A stretch of DNA of 64,000 nt from assembly GCF_018687715.1 (NCBI RefSeq), contig NC_056764.1, positions 1,118,501 to 1,182,500 on the forward strand. Direction: 5' to 3'. Shown here piece after piece: positions 19,758 through 30,395 of this stretch; the stretch's first letter is position 1, and every line of letters begins with the position of its first letter. The position numbers and the translations under genes were made by a program. The notes beneath the pieces are model-generated. The model was not told the DNA's origin and made no database searches. It was given only the letters and a program-made list of their open reading frames with translations. Source of the DNA: Carya illinoinensis (lineage: Eukaryota > Streptophyta > Magnoliopsida > Fagales > Juglandaceae).

Positions 19758-20874
19758 CTAAGGAATGGGTTTCTTGAAGATTGGTTTGTGAATTGGAAAA
19801 GGGGTTGGGAGTGGCTTCTTGGGGATTGGAAATGGATGGGGAAGAGGCTTCTTGAAAATGGGTACATGCGGAGGAAGTGAGACTGGAATTGGAGACAAAG
19901 GCTTCTTGAAAAAAGGTTTCTTAAATATCGGAATTGGTGGTGGAAGTGGTTTCTTGATGACAGGAAATGGTGGAAGTAATGGTTTCCTAAACACTGGAAT
20001 AGGCGGTGGAAGTGGTTTCTTATATATTGGTATTTTCGGAGGAAGCGGCTTCTTGAAAATGGGTATTGGTGGTGGGAGTGGCTTCTTAATTTTAAAGATT
20101 GGAATTTTCGGAGGAAGTGGCTTCTTGAAAACTGGAATTGGTGGCGGCAATGGCTTCTTGAAAATTGGAATTGGCGGAGGAAGTGGTTTCTTAATAATTG
20201 GAATTTTTGGAGGAAACGGCTTGTTGAAAATTGGAATTGGTGGTGGCAATGGCTTCTTAAAAATTGGAATTTTTGGTGGAAGCGGTTTCTTAAAAAATGG
20301 AATTGGTGGCGGAAGTGGTTTCTTGAAACCATGAATTGGTGGTGGCAGAATGAATGGTTTCTTGACAAATGGAAATTTTGGTGGAAGAGGCTTTTTGAAA
20401 GTTGAAAGTGGGTGTGGATGTAACTTCTTAAAAAACGGTTTCTTAAATGGTGGGAATGGTTTCTTATAAATTGGTGGATGTGGTAGAAAAGGTTTCTTGA
20501 ATTTCTCTTCTTCTTGGTGGAGATCATCTGCAGCCACTTTGTGTTCTACATTCTGAGGCGTTCCATCACTGTTTACACCGAGTTCTGCACAAACAAATGC
20601 ACATGATCATCATATGCAAGGATTATAAAAGCAGATGATGTCAATATTAAACCATAATGCACTTGACAACTGAGCATCTTAGCATCTGCAAATTAAATCA
20701 AAGCAGCAAAAGGAATTAAGCAACTTAAATAATAGCTGATCAAGCTGTCCTTGACGCATGTGTTACAGAAAGAAGGTACGTACCTGTTGAAGTGGCCTGG
20801 ACATGGTAGCTCAAAGCAAACAAGCACACCCAGAAGGCCAGAAGAGCCCCCGGCCATGGGGATTTCGTCCTCAT
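19758..20874 (-). CDS. Secreted repetitive proline-rich protein, copy 1
   Basis: Two exons on the - strand: 20874-20784 (phase 1, donor G|GTACGT) and 20584-19758; joined length 918 nt, 305 residues. Exon 1 encodes a signal peptide (MRTKSPWPGALLAFWVC..., hydrophobic to about residue 27). The mature part starts with an acidic linker (ELGVNSDGTPQNVEHK) and then about twenty tandem 11-residue units of the type FKKPLPPPIPI, very rich in Pro, Lys and Ile. This composition is that of extracellular cell-wall proline-rich proteins, whose prolines are often hydroxylated; that role is inferred. The start is chosen because it gives the signal peptide and phase-correct splicing. Copy 1 has a two-residue IK insertion absent from copy 2. 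Only about 220 bp of native upstream DNA remain before the duplication junction. Confidence 0.85.
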
Positions 20875-21032
20875 AGTGAATCCTGATTATGGCTTTTTGG
20901 GTTTAACCTGCAAAAGTTAATTTGCAATCTGCTTCAAGGTCTGGGTTTCATTGAGTTGCAGAGGTCTCTCTCTTATATTGTGAGCATGGTGAAACTGTTT
21001 AAGCGGTGCACTTACGCTGCACTAAATAGCGG

Positions 21033-21040
21033 CTTTTATA
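21033..21040 (-). promoter_or_regulatory. TATA box of PRP copy 1
   Basis: TATAAAAG on the - strand about 160 bp upstream of the ATG at 20874, in a region conserved with copy 2 (37355-37362). The position is plausible for a 5' UTR of about 130 nt. Confidence 0.55.
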
Positions 21041-21399
21041 GTATATAAGTTTGGGGATGAAAAGTAGTAACCTGCCCACCGGTTTTGCCGCTCAGACGCA
21101 AGAAGGATAAAGGACTTGAAAGAGAGGCCCACGGCTAACAAGCATAAGAGAGAACGTTTGCTCTTGGATGCATCCCAAGAATATGCTGTATCCTTGCACC
21201 AGGAAAGCTTCAAGTATTCTGCGAAAAGATACGCCAGTTACAGGGTGAGATTATAATCAAGCAAAAGGTAATTCTGATGGTGGCAATAATTACAATTAAA
21301 TTCTGCACGGGTGGCATGGGCATTTACATTAATGTCTTTTTAACCTATGACATTTTGAGTTTGCCCTTCTTTACATTGAAACTACTACGAAAAAGTGTT

Positions 21400-21411
<12 letters not shown>

Positions 21412-21449
<38 letters not shown>

Positions 21450-21462
21450 TATATATATATAA
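21412..21462. repeat. (CT)n(TA)n microsatellite, duplicate copy 2
   Basis: The counterpart of the microsatellite at 13758-13816. Confidence 0.9.
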
Positions 21463-21811
21463 ACTGGGTCCAGTACTTTTATGTATGAATCATGCCATCT
21501 CGATGCATTTTATCATTGGTGCAGTATTCTTTCTATCATGGACCACCGACTCTTTCCTGGATTCTGAACTTCTTGTCTTGGTAGTTGGTTAACATGTGTA
21601 GCTTTGTCCTGCCTGGAGTCATTTTACTTGCAATAAAAATTAAGCATCTGTTAAAACCCTTACCAGTAAATATCATTGTCCACGATACTCTGGTTAAGCT
21701 TAGATGCTTGGGTACTTGATTAGCAGATGCTTAGTTAGGTAGAGCAGAAGTCACCGTACTTCTTGTTTTGTGAAGTAGAAATCCAAATTAATCATCTTCT
21801 ACACCTGCAAC

Positions 21812-22187
21812 TGTTGTGCCTCTAGCCTGTCCGAAAGTCACACAAAACAATTTTAAAGTGGTTCGGCAACTTGCCTACGTCCACTAGAGCCTCTTTTATA
21901 GAATTTGTACAAGATTTACAAAATCTACAAATTCTTATATTTCCCTCACGTCCCTCTTTCTTTCTCTTCTCCCACTGCCTTTGATCTCTCACCGCAGTGA
22001 GGATAAAGTTTCTGCAACTGAGCTCTCTCCTATTTATAGGAGAGAGCAGCCTACAACTTACAATTTCGGTGGAGGGATTTACGGAAGAAATGGAGGTGCC
22101 TAACAATACAAAAGCAAGAACGGTGCCTAATAAACCAAAGCACCAAACGGTGCATGTGCAGCCCTTCATACTTGGGTTGATTCAACA
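21812..22187 (-). repeat. 3' LTR of the LARD-like element
   Basis: 376 bp. Contains CTCTCTCCTATTTATAGGAGAGAG (22021-22044), a palindrome around a TATTTATA box on either strand. Shares GTGGTTCGGCAACTTGCC with two nearby solo LTRs. Confidence 0.9.
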
Positions 22188-22489
22188 ATCACCCCCTCCA
22201 CCCAAGTATGCCATATTAGACTGCTTGCAAACTGATTCATTCTTCAAATGAATGCACCTCTTTCTTTGACATGAGAGATTTCTGTTATCGAATACGCTCC
22301 AATGCATCTGCAGGTACGTCTTCAAATGGATGTCCAAATGCTTCTCAAAATGCATTAGCATCGTCTACATCCACGGAGCTTGCTAGGAATTTTCTTCAGA
22401 GGAGATTTACCAGTGCTCAATTGCACAATCTCAACTCTCTAGGATTCTTCTTTTGCTCGAGTCCATGAGTCCGCACTCATGTACACCTT

Positions 22490-22735
22490 GAGCAAACTGA
22501 GCTTCGCTCTAGGCTCATCCGAGCGAACAATCTGCTTCGCTCTAGCCACATCCGAGCGAACAATCTGAGTAAACTGAGCTTCGCTCTAGGCTCATCCGAG
22601 CGAACACCTTGAGCAAACTGAGCTTCGCTCTAGGCTCATCCGAGCAAACAATCTGCTTCGCTCTAGCCACATCCGAGCGAACACCTTGAGCAAACTGAGT
22701 TTCGCTCTAGGCTCATCTGAGCGAACAATCTGCTT
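22490..22735. repeat. Tandem array of stem-loop units in LARD interior
   Basis: Six units of about 30-45 bp, each built on TTCGCTC - 10 nt - GAGCGAA, a 7-bp perfect inverted repeat (one unit has GAGCAAA). Spacers alternate between GCTC/CCAC loops and ACACCTTGAGCAAACTGAG linkers. It lies near the 3' end of the element on its own strand. Confidence 0.85.
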
Positions 22736-22739
22736 GGTG

Positions 22740-24689
22740 CCTTTACAGCTTTCAAACCAGGCTCCATAATCCTACAATCACACCAATCTCCAACTTGGAG
22801 ACTGGTTCTCAACATGCCGATCTCTATCTCCAGCATGATCCCTTATACAATTTTACAGCTCATGTCTTCAACTTAGAAGACTAACTAAAGTGATGCATAA
22901 CTTTAGTTCATCACGTACAGTGCCCTTAATCAACACATCTATATATAGGACAACACATCTCCCACTGCACTGGGAATCAATGGTCTCGCACAGACCTTGA
23001 CACATATCAGAGAACCTGTTGCTAAGGTCTCCATCTCTGATCCGGGTGACTGACCCCTCATCCTGCTACTATCTTCAGTCGCATGTGCCCATCTTGTGTG
23101 CAGTCTCCGACTTGCATAATCTCCCTTCTTGCAAGATTTTTCTTCATACCGTAGTTCACTACCTTCATTCAGCAGGATATATTTTAAGGTAGTAACCACC
23201 ATGGAGGTCTGATTGTCTTGGCAGTTCTTTAGGTGTAGATATCCCTGGAACATCTGACGTTTTGTTCCCATCTCTCACACCTGTACTTCATGTCGTGGTC
23301 TAGGGAGATTTCTTTAGAAAAGTAAAACTGGGTTCCTTTTACTTTCTCATCTAATTCACACGACAATTAACCCGAGCCAAGACCAATTAATCATTCGTGA
23401 CCTTCCAACGCCAAATGCTATTGAGCAACAATAGCAACAATCTTCACCTCAATGAAGATCTTCATAACTTCCGCTATCATGCTTCACCATAAAAGCATAT
23501 CCACTCAGAATAAACCAATTCCAAGCATTTCACTTCGGCCCATGTCGAAAATAACCTTGCTGAAAACTATGGTGTAACTTCCACGTTTGGCTCTCCTGGA
23601 AGTTCATCAGCCATCGACATGAATTTCCACCACACACCCTGCATTAATGCCAAACCAATGCCTGTGTGTAAACTTGTGGACCTGCTAACATTAATACATC
23701 CTCTATCATGACAACTCTGGAATTAGCGGGGCATGCCATGAGGATATACATGTCTCTTTTTTCATGGAGAGAGACACAACATTAGCATCAATATCAGTAT
23801 CTCTATTTACTGACTTGGAGCCACTTGCCGAAACTGCTCCTTGTACTAGCCGTTTCACCAGTCGCTAGTATCACTGTTGACTTCAGGGATTGATTTGCCC
23901 TTCAACGCCTTTGAGAAAACACTACTGAATGACTGCTGTCTTCAAGCTGTCTTTAACAACATTGTGCACTGCAAGAAATGCAACGCCATGTATTTCTTCA
24001 GTCACCATATTCACAGCATCATTCTCAATTTTCTCCTGATTTTAGCAGTCTCTTGTGGCCTGTCTTGCCACAATTTCTAGCGAGTTATCTGTTGTCCAGA
24101 TCTTGACTTGCCTCTGTCCTTACTATCAACATTCAGGACCAACAACTCGAGATCTTGCCAGAATCTCTTCTGCGCACCTCCTCATCCAGGATAAGATCTC
24201 TTACATTGAGAAACTTCAACTTCGACTTCTTTGCAGAATTACTCATAGTCATTCTCATCACCTCCCAACCTTTTGACCACAACGCCAAATGCTATTGGGC
24301 AACAATAGTACCTTCTGCCTTTTCTGAAATTGAACTATTTCTTCATGACATTGCTTTAATGAATTTACCGTAGAAATGAATAGTACCTCACTAAGTCAGT
24401 TCCCAGGAAAGATTGGAGGGTCACAATGGACACACTTAAAATTTCCAATCTCCTAGACAGAACCTCCTTAGACTGTACGTATCCACACTGCCACACCAAA
24501 GCTTCATCTGCACTTTGTTATTTGCAACTGACTTTTCAAAGAAAGCCACAATGAGATCCGATGCGGTTCTCTTCTTAATAACAATATGCTTCATGAGTTG
24601 TATGACTACCAAAACCTGCCGATATAACAGGTTAATCAGCATCGTCCAATGATCTGAAATTTGCTCCTCAAACTTCACGATCCCAACTG
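22740..24689. other. Non-coding interior of the LARD-like element
   Basis: No frame longer than about 110 codons and none resembling gag or pol on either strand. Sequence is moderately complex and CT/CA-rich on +. No host exon was recognised. It is the part of the element between the stem-loop array and the 24.7-kb repeats. Confidence 0.55.
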
Positions 24690-25211
24690 GCTTAAATTAA
24701 GCCCAAACGAACTGAGTCTATCTCGACTCCAACTGGCTACGATCAAGCCCACAGCAAATGAGTCCGTCATGACTCCAACTGGCTACGATCAAGCCCACAG
24801 CAAATGAGTCCGTCATGACTCCGACTGGCTACGATCAAGCCTACAACTGATCTGCAACACGTGGACGGTTCAGATCAAATGTACCGATGGCGAATCTCAA
24901 CATTCCCACCATACCGATGAGTCCGGAATGATCCAAATAGTTTGTCAGCACTATTTGATCATTGCAATGGAACTCCAACTGGCTATGATCAAGCCCACAA
25001 CTGATCTGCAACACCTCGTCAGTTCAGATCGACAGTACCGATGGCGAATCTCCACATTCCCACCGTACAGATGAGTTCGGAATGATCCAAATAGTTTGTC
25101 AGCACTATTTGATCATCACAATTAAACTCCAACCGGCGTAGATCTAGCCCAAAATGATCTGCAACACCTCAACAGTTCAGATCGACTGTACCGATGGCGA
25201 ATCTCAACATT
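24690..25211. repeat. Tandem repeats of about 60 and 180 bp in LARD interior
   Basis: Short units (CAACTGGCTACGATCAAGCC followed by CAGCAAATGAGTCCGTCATG) at 24690-24840 pass into longer units of roughly 180 bp. These contain GATCTGCAACAC, GTTCAGATC, TACCGATGGCGAATCTC, CATTCCCACC and GAATGATCCAAATAG. A further unit resumes at 28859, so the array was split by the insertion at 25217-28858. The units retain paired half sites such as CAAATAG...CTATTTG. Confidence 0.8.
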
Positions 25212-25216
25212 CCCAC

Positions 25217-28200
25217 TGTGACGCTCCCAAATTCCATTTGGGATTGGACGGACATTTGAAGCGTCGAGACATGTAACACAAGGTTACCTGCCCCCGTTCA
25301 TGACATATAAGATGCAATGTTCCTAACATGCATCTAACATTATGCAATATTCGCAGCGGATAAATTATTTCTTTAGCAATACTATGCACCAAATTGAAAA
25401 TATCTCAAATGCTTAAAACATACTTGATATATAAAAACTCATTGAACAACTAAGATCATAACACTAGTCCAAAATGATTATGATCCAAAAAGTACTGGAG
25501 ATGCAACTCTATCGTACAAGTAGTAATTTACATTAACTACTATATTAACATTGACGTCGCATCGTCGCTCAGTCAACTGTGTCTAGTTGGTCAGCTCCTG
25601 ATTCTCCTTCAGGTCCTGTAACAAAATCTACCATTCGGGGGGAATGGTAGTTGGGACTACCACAGTGAGATTTGATTACAAATCTCAGCAAGTTAACAAA
25701 AAACTTCCACACAGGCTAATGATGCATGGATGACAGTAAAAGCATAAATGCATAATCAAATTCATAAGTAATTAAAACATAACTTGGCATACAACATAAC
25801 ATAATTGACATAACTTAAATTGAAACATGAACTGAACTTGACTTGACATGAACTTGATCTGAAACTTGACTTATCATGAACTTGTTCTGAAACTTGACTT
25901 AACATGAAAAATACATACTCCACAGTTGTTGTGGCCCCATGTATTCTACGTGTAAATACATACTCCACAGTTGTTGTGGCCCCATGTATTTTATACAAAC
26001 TTGACTTAACATGAAAAATACATACTCCACAGTTGTTGTGGCCCCATGTATTTTACACAAACTTGACTTAACATGAAAAATACATACTCCACAGTTGTTG
26101 TGGCCCCATGTATTCTACGTGTAAATACATACTCCACAGTTGTTGTGGCCCCATGCATTCTACACATCACAATGCAGTTAAATACATACTCCACAGTTGT
26201 TGTGGCCCCATGTATTCTACATAAACTTGACTTAACATGAAAAATACATACTCCACAGTTGTTGTGGCCCCATGTATTCTACGTGTAAATACATACTCCA
26301 CAGTTGTTGTGGCCCCATGCATTCTACACATCACAATGCAGTTAAATACATACTTCACAGTTGTTGTGGCCCCATGTATTCTACATAAACTTGACTTAAC
26401 ATGAAAAATACATACTCTACAGTTGTTGTGGCCCCATGTATTCTACGTGTAAATACATACTCCACAGTTGTTGTGGCCCCATGTATTCTACACAAACTTG
26501 ACTTAACATAACTTGAAATACATGACCAACTTGAGATAAAAACATTTCGTAACATGGCATAACATATAATAGACCACATATTTAACATGACATACTTGTA
26601 ACAATGAATATTACATGACTTGACATACATGTAATAGATGGCATACTTAGCATGACGTACTTGTAACGTACAATAATACATGACAGAATATATTATGTAA
26701 CAGATAAAAACTGATGACATAATAAATTCTGTATAATAGACAATTACATGCTAACTTGGCATGGCATGACATATATAATAACACATATACATATACTGTA
26801 GTTCTTTTACTTAGCACACATACACAGTAGACTGCTAGTGAGTTAAAAGCTAACTTACCTCGATCTCCGCGTTTCTTATAAAACTTCAAATGCGATAACG
26901 AGGAACTGTAATTAGTGATTCTACAAGTTAGAACTAAATCACTAATAATTTGCAATATGGAAAATACTAACTTAAATAGTAAAATTTTCATTTTACTCTC
27001 TACATGTGGGAAAATGACCGTTTTACCCATAACTTAAGGATTTTGCATACTAATTCCAAAAGTTACTAAAATTTACATTCATCATGTAAATTTTATCCTA
27101 AACTTAAATATCAACTCAGAAAAATTTAAAACAAAACACAACTATGAAGAACACACTATGGTCGAAACATCCATAGGCCATTTTCCTTTATTTTTGTTGC
27201 AATTCCTTCCAACTTCAAAACTCATGCTTAAACCAAAATTTTGCAACAAACATCTTCCAATCCTAAGTTCAAAACCATACTTAAAACATTCATTTAGAAA
27301 AAGCTAATAATCAACACCAAACTTTTTTGTAAAAAGATCCAAGCACTTGAATCACAAGTTTTGACCTTAAATCAAAACATCTCCAAGAGTTTCAAAAATC
27401 AAATCTTACTTCTAACATATTCATAATATCATCCTAACATCAACCATGCTTTAAATCATCAAACCAAATTCACCAAAATCACAAAATAACATTTGGAGTT
27501 TTTGGTTTTACACTTAGTCCAAAAACAAAAACTTTTTCCTCAACTAGTTTTGATAAATCTCTTGATCTATGACTTATAAATATATGATCTTCAAACCAAA
27601 CCATCACATGGTTTAAAAAGATGTCATAAAACATATATAAGCTTCTAATTCAAGATCACATGGTTAGAAATTAACCAAAACATAAATTTGGCCAAGAATA
27701 TCCACACTTTGGCTTATTTGAATATCTCTTTACATAAAATTTCATATCTTTGAAACTAACATCAAATATCTTCAAAATAATAATATAACATGTATATAAG
27801 ATACTTAGGATCCTCCAATAAAATTATTAAAGTCATTAGAATAGGTTTAGACCACCAAAGAGTTAAACTTTCTCAAAACAGAAACTGTTTTTCCTATTCC
27901 AGTTTCTAAGTTTCTAAATCTAAGAACATCTTTCATCAAAACCTTTAATCATGCAAAAATCCTCAACCAATAGTCATATATACATGTTAACAATACTCCA
28001 TAAAAATTTCTGACCAATATCTATCCATTAGTTTGGTCAAAAACTCCAAACTATAACATATTCTCCAGTTTATCTCCCAGAATGACCTTTCTATAGTTTA
28101 CACAATATTTTACTGACCAAATGATCTTCAAATGGGGCAAATAATATAGCCATGTAAACTAGACTCAAAAAGGAACAACTTATATGAAGGAGACTTTATG

Positions 28201-28858
28201 ATAAAACACTTACAACAGCTTCGAAATTGGCGTGCAAAATACCTCCTAAAAGCTGTCCGAGAGAGAGTGTTTGATATTCTTTCAATGGAAAGTGTAAATG
28301 AAGATAATTTCGTGGGGAGAGGTGGCTGGAGATAATTATGGATGAGATATGGAAGAGATGAGGCTGGAGTTGAGAGTTGAGTGTAGTTTTCTCCTACCCA
28401 AAATATCTATAAAAGATTATCTCATAATATTCTATTCAATAGTATCTACAAAAAATCAACTTAAGATATTTTTATCTAATAATATCTATAAAAATCAACT
28501 CAAAATATTTTTACCCAATAATATTCATGAAAATTACCTCAAGATATTTCTTTTTATCCAATAATATCTACAGTTTTTGAACAGACGTTTTGTCCGAAAA
28601 TATGAAAAAATGTTATTGCGCCATAAGACTTTAAATAGCCCTCCGAGTCTAATGGCACAAACCATAATACATTTTGACACTTCTAACTATCTCCAATAAT
28701 CAAAAACACATTTCTGATACCATAGTAAATAATAACACTAACTATGTAGTTAGACAAAAACCTATACGATTAATGGATTTGTGAAAACTTATGGAGTTTT
28801 CACGAGGTTCCTAAAGTTAATAGAAATTTCACAATTGAATTTCTAGCGGGCTGTTACA
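25217..28858 (-). mobile_element. Nested 3.64-kb solo LTR, Gypsy/Tekay-like, target duplication CCCAC
   Basis: Begins TGTGACGCTCCC and ends GGGCTGTTACA on +, flanked by CCCAC (25212-25216 and 28859-28863). Removing it restores ATTCCCACCGTACGGATGAG, matching neighbouring repeat units. A related copy lies at 54395-57449. TG...CA ends, 5-bp duplication and non-coding content fit a solo LTR. Ends of the TGTAACAGCCCG.../...GGGGCGTCACA type and LTRs of several kb are known from Tekay/Del-clade Gypsy elements; that assignment is inference. Confidence 0.8.
25911..26492. repeat. 11-copy tandem repeat with CCACAGTTGTTGTGG core
   Basis: Eleven copies of a conserved segment (ATACATACTCCACAGTTG continuing into TTGTGGCCCCATGTATT) separated by three spacer types: CTACGTGTAA, CTACACATCACAATGCAG, and CATAAACTTGACTTAACATG. 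Spacer order forms a higher-order repeat of about 165 bp. The core is an inverted repeat, CCACA - GTTGT - TGTGG. The sister LTR at 54395-57449 has one clear copy (about 56714-56760) plus a degenerate one. Confidence 0.9.
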
Positions 28859-28984
28859 CCCACCGTACGGATGAGTCCGGAATGATCCAAATAGTTAGAA
28901 ACCACTATTTGATCGTTGAAATCGGACTCCGAATGGCCTAGATCTAGCCCAACAAAGATCTGAAAATCAGACGGTTCAGATCTG

Positions 28985-29285
28985 TCTGGCGCGTGGGATG
29001 CACGCGCCGGTGTAGGGCGTCTGGGGGCGCGTGGCGCGTGGAATACACGCGCTGCAGTGCAGTGTGCGCGTGGGGGACGCGTGAGGCGCGTGTTTTTCAC
29101 GCGCTGAACCTCTGTAGGGCGCGTGGGGGCGTGTCTTTCACACGTCTTCTTCCTCTGGAGCGCGTGGGGGCGTGTGGCGCGTGAGGTCCAGTCGTCTTCA
29201 ACCTCCGATGCGCGTGGGGGCGCGTGGATTGCAGCAGATGCACGCGCCGATCTTCTAGGGGCGCGTGTAGGCTCCTCCGACTTCC
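28985..29285. repeat. GC-rich GGCGCGTG/CACGCGCC repeats in LARD leader
   Basis: About 300 bp in which GGCGCGTG, GCGCGTGGGGG and CACGCGC recur many times in both orientations, far more GC-rich than the surrounding AT-rich DNA. It lies about 110 bp downstream of the primer-binding site on the element's own (-) strand, so it occupies the 5' leader of the transcript. The units can pair with each other. Confidence 0.8.
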
Positions 29286-29407
29286 GTTTTCGATTCCGTT
29301 TGCGGCAACAGATTCGTCTCGACGCAAGGAACATCCTGGAGTTGTCAAAAATTGATTTTGAGCAACTTGAATTTTCAGACAGCTCGAACCAGAGCTCTGA
29401 TACCATT

Positions 29408-29783
29408 TGTTGTGCCTCTAGCCTGTCCGAAAGTCACACAAAACAATTTTAAAGTGGTTCGGCAACTTGCCTACATCCACTGGAGCCTCTTTTATAGAAT
29501 TTGTACAAGATTTACAAAATCTACAAATTCTCATATTTCCCTCACGTCCCTCTTTCTTTCTCTTCTCCCACTGCCTTTGATCTCTCACCGCAGTGAGGAT
29601 AAAGTTTCTGCAACTGAGCTCTCTCCTATTTATAGGAGAGAGCAGCCTACAAATTACAATTTCGGTGGAGGGATTTACGGAAGAAATGGAGGTGCCTAAC
29701 AATACAAAAGCAAGAACGGTGCCTAATAAACCAAAGCACCAAACGGTGCATGTGCAGCCCTTCATACTTGGGTTGATTCAACA
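29408..29783 (-). repeat. 5' LTR of the LARD-like element
   Basis: 376 bp, adjacent to the primer-binding site at 29394-29405. Nearly identical to the LTR at 21812-22187. Confidence 0.9.
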
Positions 29784-30395
29784 GCAACTTGTAAAAAAAT
29801 CATCTTCTACATCTGCTATCATTAAATTCGTTGTCCAGGATCTTAAGGTTTGGCTATGTTTGGTACTTGTGGATTCCTTGGTAAGCACAAAATCACTAGG
29901 TAGGAGTCTTGATATATCTTTCTTTCACGACATTCTCAATTGGCCTAGTGGGAAGTTGGGAGAACCCCTGGTTGGACACAAGGTGTTCTCTCTTTGCTAC
30001 GCATGCATTTATGTATATTCGAGTCACTTGAGTAAAGCATGTAGGGGAGCTTGAGCTTGATAGAGGTATACGATAGACTTGGGAAACAAAGGTTTTACTT
30101 AGGTAATTGTGCAGCTATAGGGTGGGTTTCATGTAGCCTGAAGAGCCTTTCTTAGAGTCAGTAACAGGAGAGTGAATAGGCTAAACCAATCCATCACGAG
30201 TTGTCTATTTGAATAAACTGATCAAATCAGCGGCACCATAGCTATTGAAGGACCTCTCGTTATATCTATGTTGTAAACGTTCATGTGGCAAATTCCATAC
30301 ATACTGTTACGAGGTCCTGGATGCAAACTGAGACAACTCTGGGATAATTTGCATTTTTGGATTTTTTGAAGATACATAAATTTACATGTCCTTAG

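Larger units (their letters stand above)
13453..21098. repeat. Tandem segmental duplication, copy 1 (about 7.65 kb)
   Basis: The unit runs from within OSCA exon 13435-13623 to about 220 bp upstream of the PRP start codon. The left edge reads ATTGC|AAGAAGG and the right edge CAGACGC|AAGAAGG. The original downstream flank, preserved after copy 2, reads CAGACGC|CACTG. The junction therefore shares only GC, a 2-bp microhomology. Copy 1 carries a solo LTR (14019-14389) that copy 2 lacks. Confidence 0.9.
21812..29783 (-). mobile_element. Large non-coding LTR retroelement (LARD-like) with nested insertion
   Basis: Flanked by the 5-bp duplication GCAAC (21807-21811, 29784-29788); copy 1 has the empty site (CACCTGCAACTTG near 14541). 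Two LTRs of 376 bp each (21812-22187, 29408-29783) begin TGTTGTGCC and end TTCAACA. Next to the right LTR, on the - strand, is the primer-binding site TGGTATCAGAGC (29405-29394). Next to the left LTR, a purine tract reads GGGTGGAGGGGGTGAT on the - strand (22203-22188). The element therefore reads right to left. By eye the LTRs differ at about four positions, so it is young. The internal part has no gag or pol, only tandem repeats plus a nested 3.6-kb solo LTR. Without that nest it is about 4.3 kb, fitting a large retrotransposon derivative mobilised in trans. Confidence 0.9.

Noticed and set aside
19727..20527. 266-codon - strand frame rich in His, Arg and Phe, overlapping the PRP gene
   Set aside because: It is the out-of-frame reading of the 33-bp PRP repeats; it lacks a signal peptide, splice-compatible start and family resemblance. 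The same holds for its copy at 36049-36843 and the + strand Gly-rich frames.
22490..22735. Possible CRISPR-like array
   Set aside because: Units are adjacent or irregularly spaced, there are no unique spacers or cas genes, and the context is a plant LTR element.
25762..26720. Frames with repeated MHGATTTVEYVF on the - strand
   Set aside because: They are translations of the 11-copy non-coding tandem repeat within a solo LTR; the frames are short and interrupted.
28843..29452. Arg/Ala-rich frames on both strands
   Set aside because: They arise from the GC-rich GCGCGTG repeats of the LARD leader, are mutually overlapping and match no known protein.
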